Source of the DNA: Pratylenchus scribneri
Lineage: Eukaryota; Nematoda; Chromadorea; Rhabditida; Pratylenchidae
NCBI GenBank assembly: GCA_030063045.1
Contig: JAQSEB010000059.1
Coordinates: 5,332,001 to 5,396,000, forward strand
Length of the DNA stretch: 64,000 nt
Reading direction: 5' to 3'
Shown piece after piece: positions 62,045 through 64,000 of the stretch. The translations under genes and the position numbers were made by a program. Within the stretch, counting starts at the first letter, position 1; every line of letters begins with the position of its first letter. The notes beneath the pieces were generated by a model. It saw only the letters and a list, made by a program, of their open reading frames with translations. It ran no database searches and had not been told where the DNA came from.

Positions 62045-62697
62045 TTAGTTGGGAATCAAAGCGGTGCCAGAGATATTCACCAACCCGCCATTCAGATACT
62101 AAAATTATGATTATTAATCAAAAAAAAATTTAGCAAACTCACTTGAACCAAGTATGAGATTTCCTTATTGGCAGGATCAGTGGCACTAGCATTTGTTGTG
62201 AGATCCGTAATCTGGTGATGGTTTTTTATAATAGCAATTATAAACGATTTATAAACCTGGAAATTCATGTGATGATAAATCGAATGGGATTGATAGCGCC
62301 CATCAAGCAAGCAATTCAATTCGCGAGCAAGCCTATTTCCTTGTAGACGACTGAGAACGCATTCATTGACAAACTTCGTAAATTCCATGCTAAAATTGTT
62401 ATTTTATTTGCATTGAAAACCAAACAATTTAATACTCTTTTTCAGCAACTGATAGATTAGCCCACAAGAACTGTTTAGAAGGAAAATCAATCTAAGAATT
62501 GTATCAGAACAATGATTCAATAATTTGAATTTTACCCGGTCCATATAAATTCGGGGATTTTCTGCATAAAACATGTCACGAATTTGAGTGAGTTTCATTT
62601 TGCTCCGGATATATAAAGTTCCCTCGTCATCTTGTTGCAATGTAATAGGACTATATCTGTTGGATGAATCATTTGAAGAATCCGTATCCCCTTCCAT
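62045..62697 (-). CDS. hypothetical protein, family not recognised
   Basis: Start at 62697 (MEGDTDSSNDSSNRYSPITL). Exons join as MKLTQIRDMFYAENPRIYMD, RIDFPSKQFLWANLSVAEKD (via a 46-bp intron), MEFTKFVNECVLSRLQGNRL, ARELNCLLDGRYQSHSIYHH, MNFQV-TDLTTNASATDPANK, EISYLVQ and YLNGGLVNISGTALIPN, stop at 62045. About 160 residues; no signal peptide or membrane span. The C-terminal strand-rich part is vaguely reminiscent of small dynein-light-chain folds, but I have no motif to support that. Confidence 0.65.
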
Positions 62698-63392
62698 TTG
62701 TTGTATATTTATTGATGATTCGAAATGATTTATTATTAAATTCAACTAAATAGAATTAAAAAATTTATTGATAAATAAAATAATGTTTGGGGATAGGAAA
62801 AAGGAATTTTAATAAGTGATTTGAAGATTTCAACCAATAAGAAATTTTGTTTTAGAGAAAAGATTTCTAGTAGTTTTACAATTAGCCTAGCATAGCATGT
62901 CGCCATGAATAATCTAAGACAAATTAATTAAAATTTTGAGTAAGGTTTAGCTAATATAACCCAGCCTTTATAATTTGACAAGATATAAGCTCAGCGCTCA
63001 GTAAATTTATTTAAACAGTTATAAGTTAATTAATTTCCAATCTCAGTCACTGAAAAAAAAACCAGAAAAACATTTGGTAGTTAGTTTTTTAGTTTAATCC
63101 CAAGATTTAAGAAAAACCGGTTTGGATAAAATTTCTTTAAACTTTAAAAGTTCGCTAAAATAAATCTTTGTTGAGTTGAGAATTGAGATTGAGTGGGCAG
63201 CATGAATATGCATCACAGCAACGCGAAACGGAATGGTTTGCGGAACTGAATCCGCAATCTTGATTTTTGTATTTTTTTTTTTATAATGATATCATTTATT
63301 GATTTTTATAGCTTTAACAAAGCAAAAATCTCCATAGCATTACCAGTTTATGGTGTGAGATTGATATAACAAAAATCAACAACAATATTACA
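62698..63392. other. divergent spacer upstream of RCC1
   Basis: 695 bp of AT-rich sequence between divergent genes. It includes a T-run at 63272-63281 and a less AT-rich segment at 63190-63260. I see no ORF or RNA gene. Confidence 0.5.
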
Positions 63393-64000
63393 ATGGGAAC
63401 ACCGGCAAAACATGGCAAAAAAAGGAAATCAACAACTACTCCAACCAAAAGTGCTCCAAATTCGGGAAGGAAGGGTTAGTTGTTTTTCTTATTTATTGTT
63501 AAATTATTCTAAAATATTTAGCACGCAAATTGTTCGAGACGCTTACAATTGATGATTTTTGCTCGAAATTGACGGCCGATAGACTTCTCAGTTGCGGTGA
63601 AGGAGAACAATTAGGTCATCCTGGAAGGAATACAACTAAAAAGCCTCGCGCAGTGGACACTTTTCCTCAGGGAACAACATTTGTTCAGGTAAAATTACAA
63701 AGCAAAATTGTCTTGATGTTTGGTCATTTTCAGGTTGCTGCAGGTGGTGTTCATTCACTGGTTTTGACAATCGATGGCATCGTGTACAGTTGCGGTGTAA
63801 ATGAGAAAGGAACAGTCCCAGTGGAAGGACTTGAGGCCGAAGAAACCATCGACAAATTCAGTGAAATTGTTTTCTCGGATGAAATCAAAAAACTGGGCAA
63901 AGTAATTTAATAAAACGAAAATTAACTTTTTGCATATTTCAGATTGTTCAAATCACAGCCGGTGCCAGTTTTTCTGCTGCTTTGACCGAGAAAGGTTCAG
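63393..64000 (+). CDS. RCC1-type regulator of chromosome condensation (RanGEF), 3' end outside window
   Basis: RCC1 loads Ran with GTP on chromatin for nuclear transport and spindle assembly. The start at 63393 opens the basic MGTPAKHGKKRKSTTTPTKS, typical of RCC1 tails that bind chromatin. The beta-propeller begins RLLSCGEGEQLGHPGRN (63580-63630) and VAAGGVHSLVLTIDGIVYSC (63734-63800). It continues through CGVNEKGTVPVEG and, after a short intron, KIVQITAGASFSAALTEKG at the window end. The repeats are the RCC1 type with G-x-G-x-x-G-Q/C patterns. Only the first two to three of seven blades are inside. It is probably the worm ran-3 orthologue. Confidence 0.92.

Overview
The window is nuclear DNA from a nematode. 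The evidence is small AT-rich introns (mostly 45-70 bp, ending TTTAG or TTTCAG), dense multi-exon genes on both strands, and worm-type gene content: a MEC-4/UNC-8-type degenerin, an NLP-5-like neuropeptide precursor, nematode-type trehalose-phosphate synthase, an M6/PLP-family protein, PTC-type Patched and a worm-type CK1 kinase. The AT-rich composition and gene style fit a clade IV (tylenchid-like) worm, but I cannot name the species from the sequence alone. All gene models were assembled by eye from open frames and splice sites. Terminal exons and micro-exons are less certain than the family assignments.

Region 1-26.85 kb is an almost unbroken minus-strand array. Read from right to left it holds an ANKRD13-like GPCR chaperone, an HP1-type chromobox protein, an unrecognised Lys/Gln-rich protein, trehalose-6-phosphate synthase, a small NLP-5-like neuropeptide precursor, an EHBP-1-like NT-C2/bMERB protein, glycogen branching enzyme and IRE-1, which runs off the left edge inside its kinase domain. 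A complete degenerin gene sits on the opposite strand inside a 4.7 kb ire-1 intron. Several intergenic gaps are 240-400 bp, so some of these genes may share transcripts. Two introns (ire-1 and tps) carry related tRNA-like repeats whose conserved end abuts the 5' splice site.

Region 26.85-40.9 kb is a sparse interval with a complete, very young LTR retrotransposon at 29465-32296. It has identical 245-bp LTRs, a target-site duplication, a candidate PBS and a PPT, and encodes only one Gag-like protein, with no protease, reverse transcriptase, RNase H or integrase. It lies upstream of, or in a 5' intron of, a PDE4-type cAMP phosphodiesterase with UCR1, UCR2 and catalytic exons. An unrecognised coiled-coil protein follows on the minus strand.

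Region 40.9-64 kb holds Patched (-); a divergent pair of a multi-pass membrane protein (-) and a CK1/TTBK-like kinase (+) with GC-rich codons and a TATA box; a four-exon gene with no recognised family (+) just upstream of glutamate-cysteine ligase (+); SDS22/PPP1R7 (-); a VHP-1/DUSP8-16-like phosphatase without a visible rhodanese domain (+); an acidic/basic hypothetical protein (-) with a long hairpin in an intron; an M6/PLP-family glycoprotein (-); another hypothetical protein (-); and the 5' end of RCC1 (+), cut by the right edge.

The genes do not form one pathway. Three themes recur. Carbohydrate storage is represented by glycogen branching and trehalose synthesis. Stress and signalling are represented by IRE-1 in the unfolded-protein response, gcs-type glutathione synthesis, a JNK/p38-phosphatase homologue and PDE4. 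Chromatin and cell division are represented by HP1, SDS22 and RCC1.
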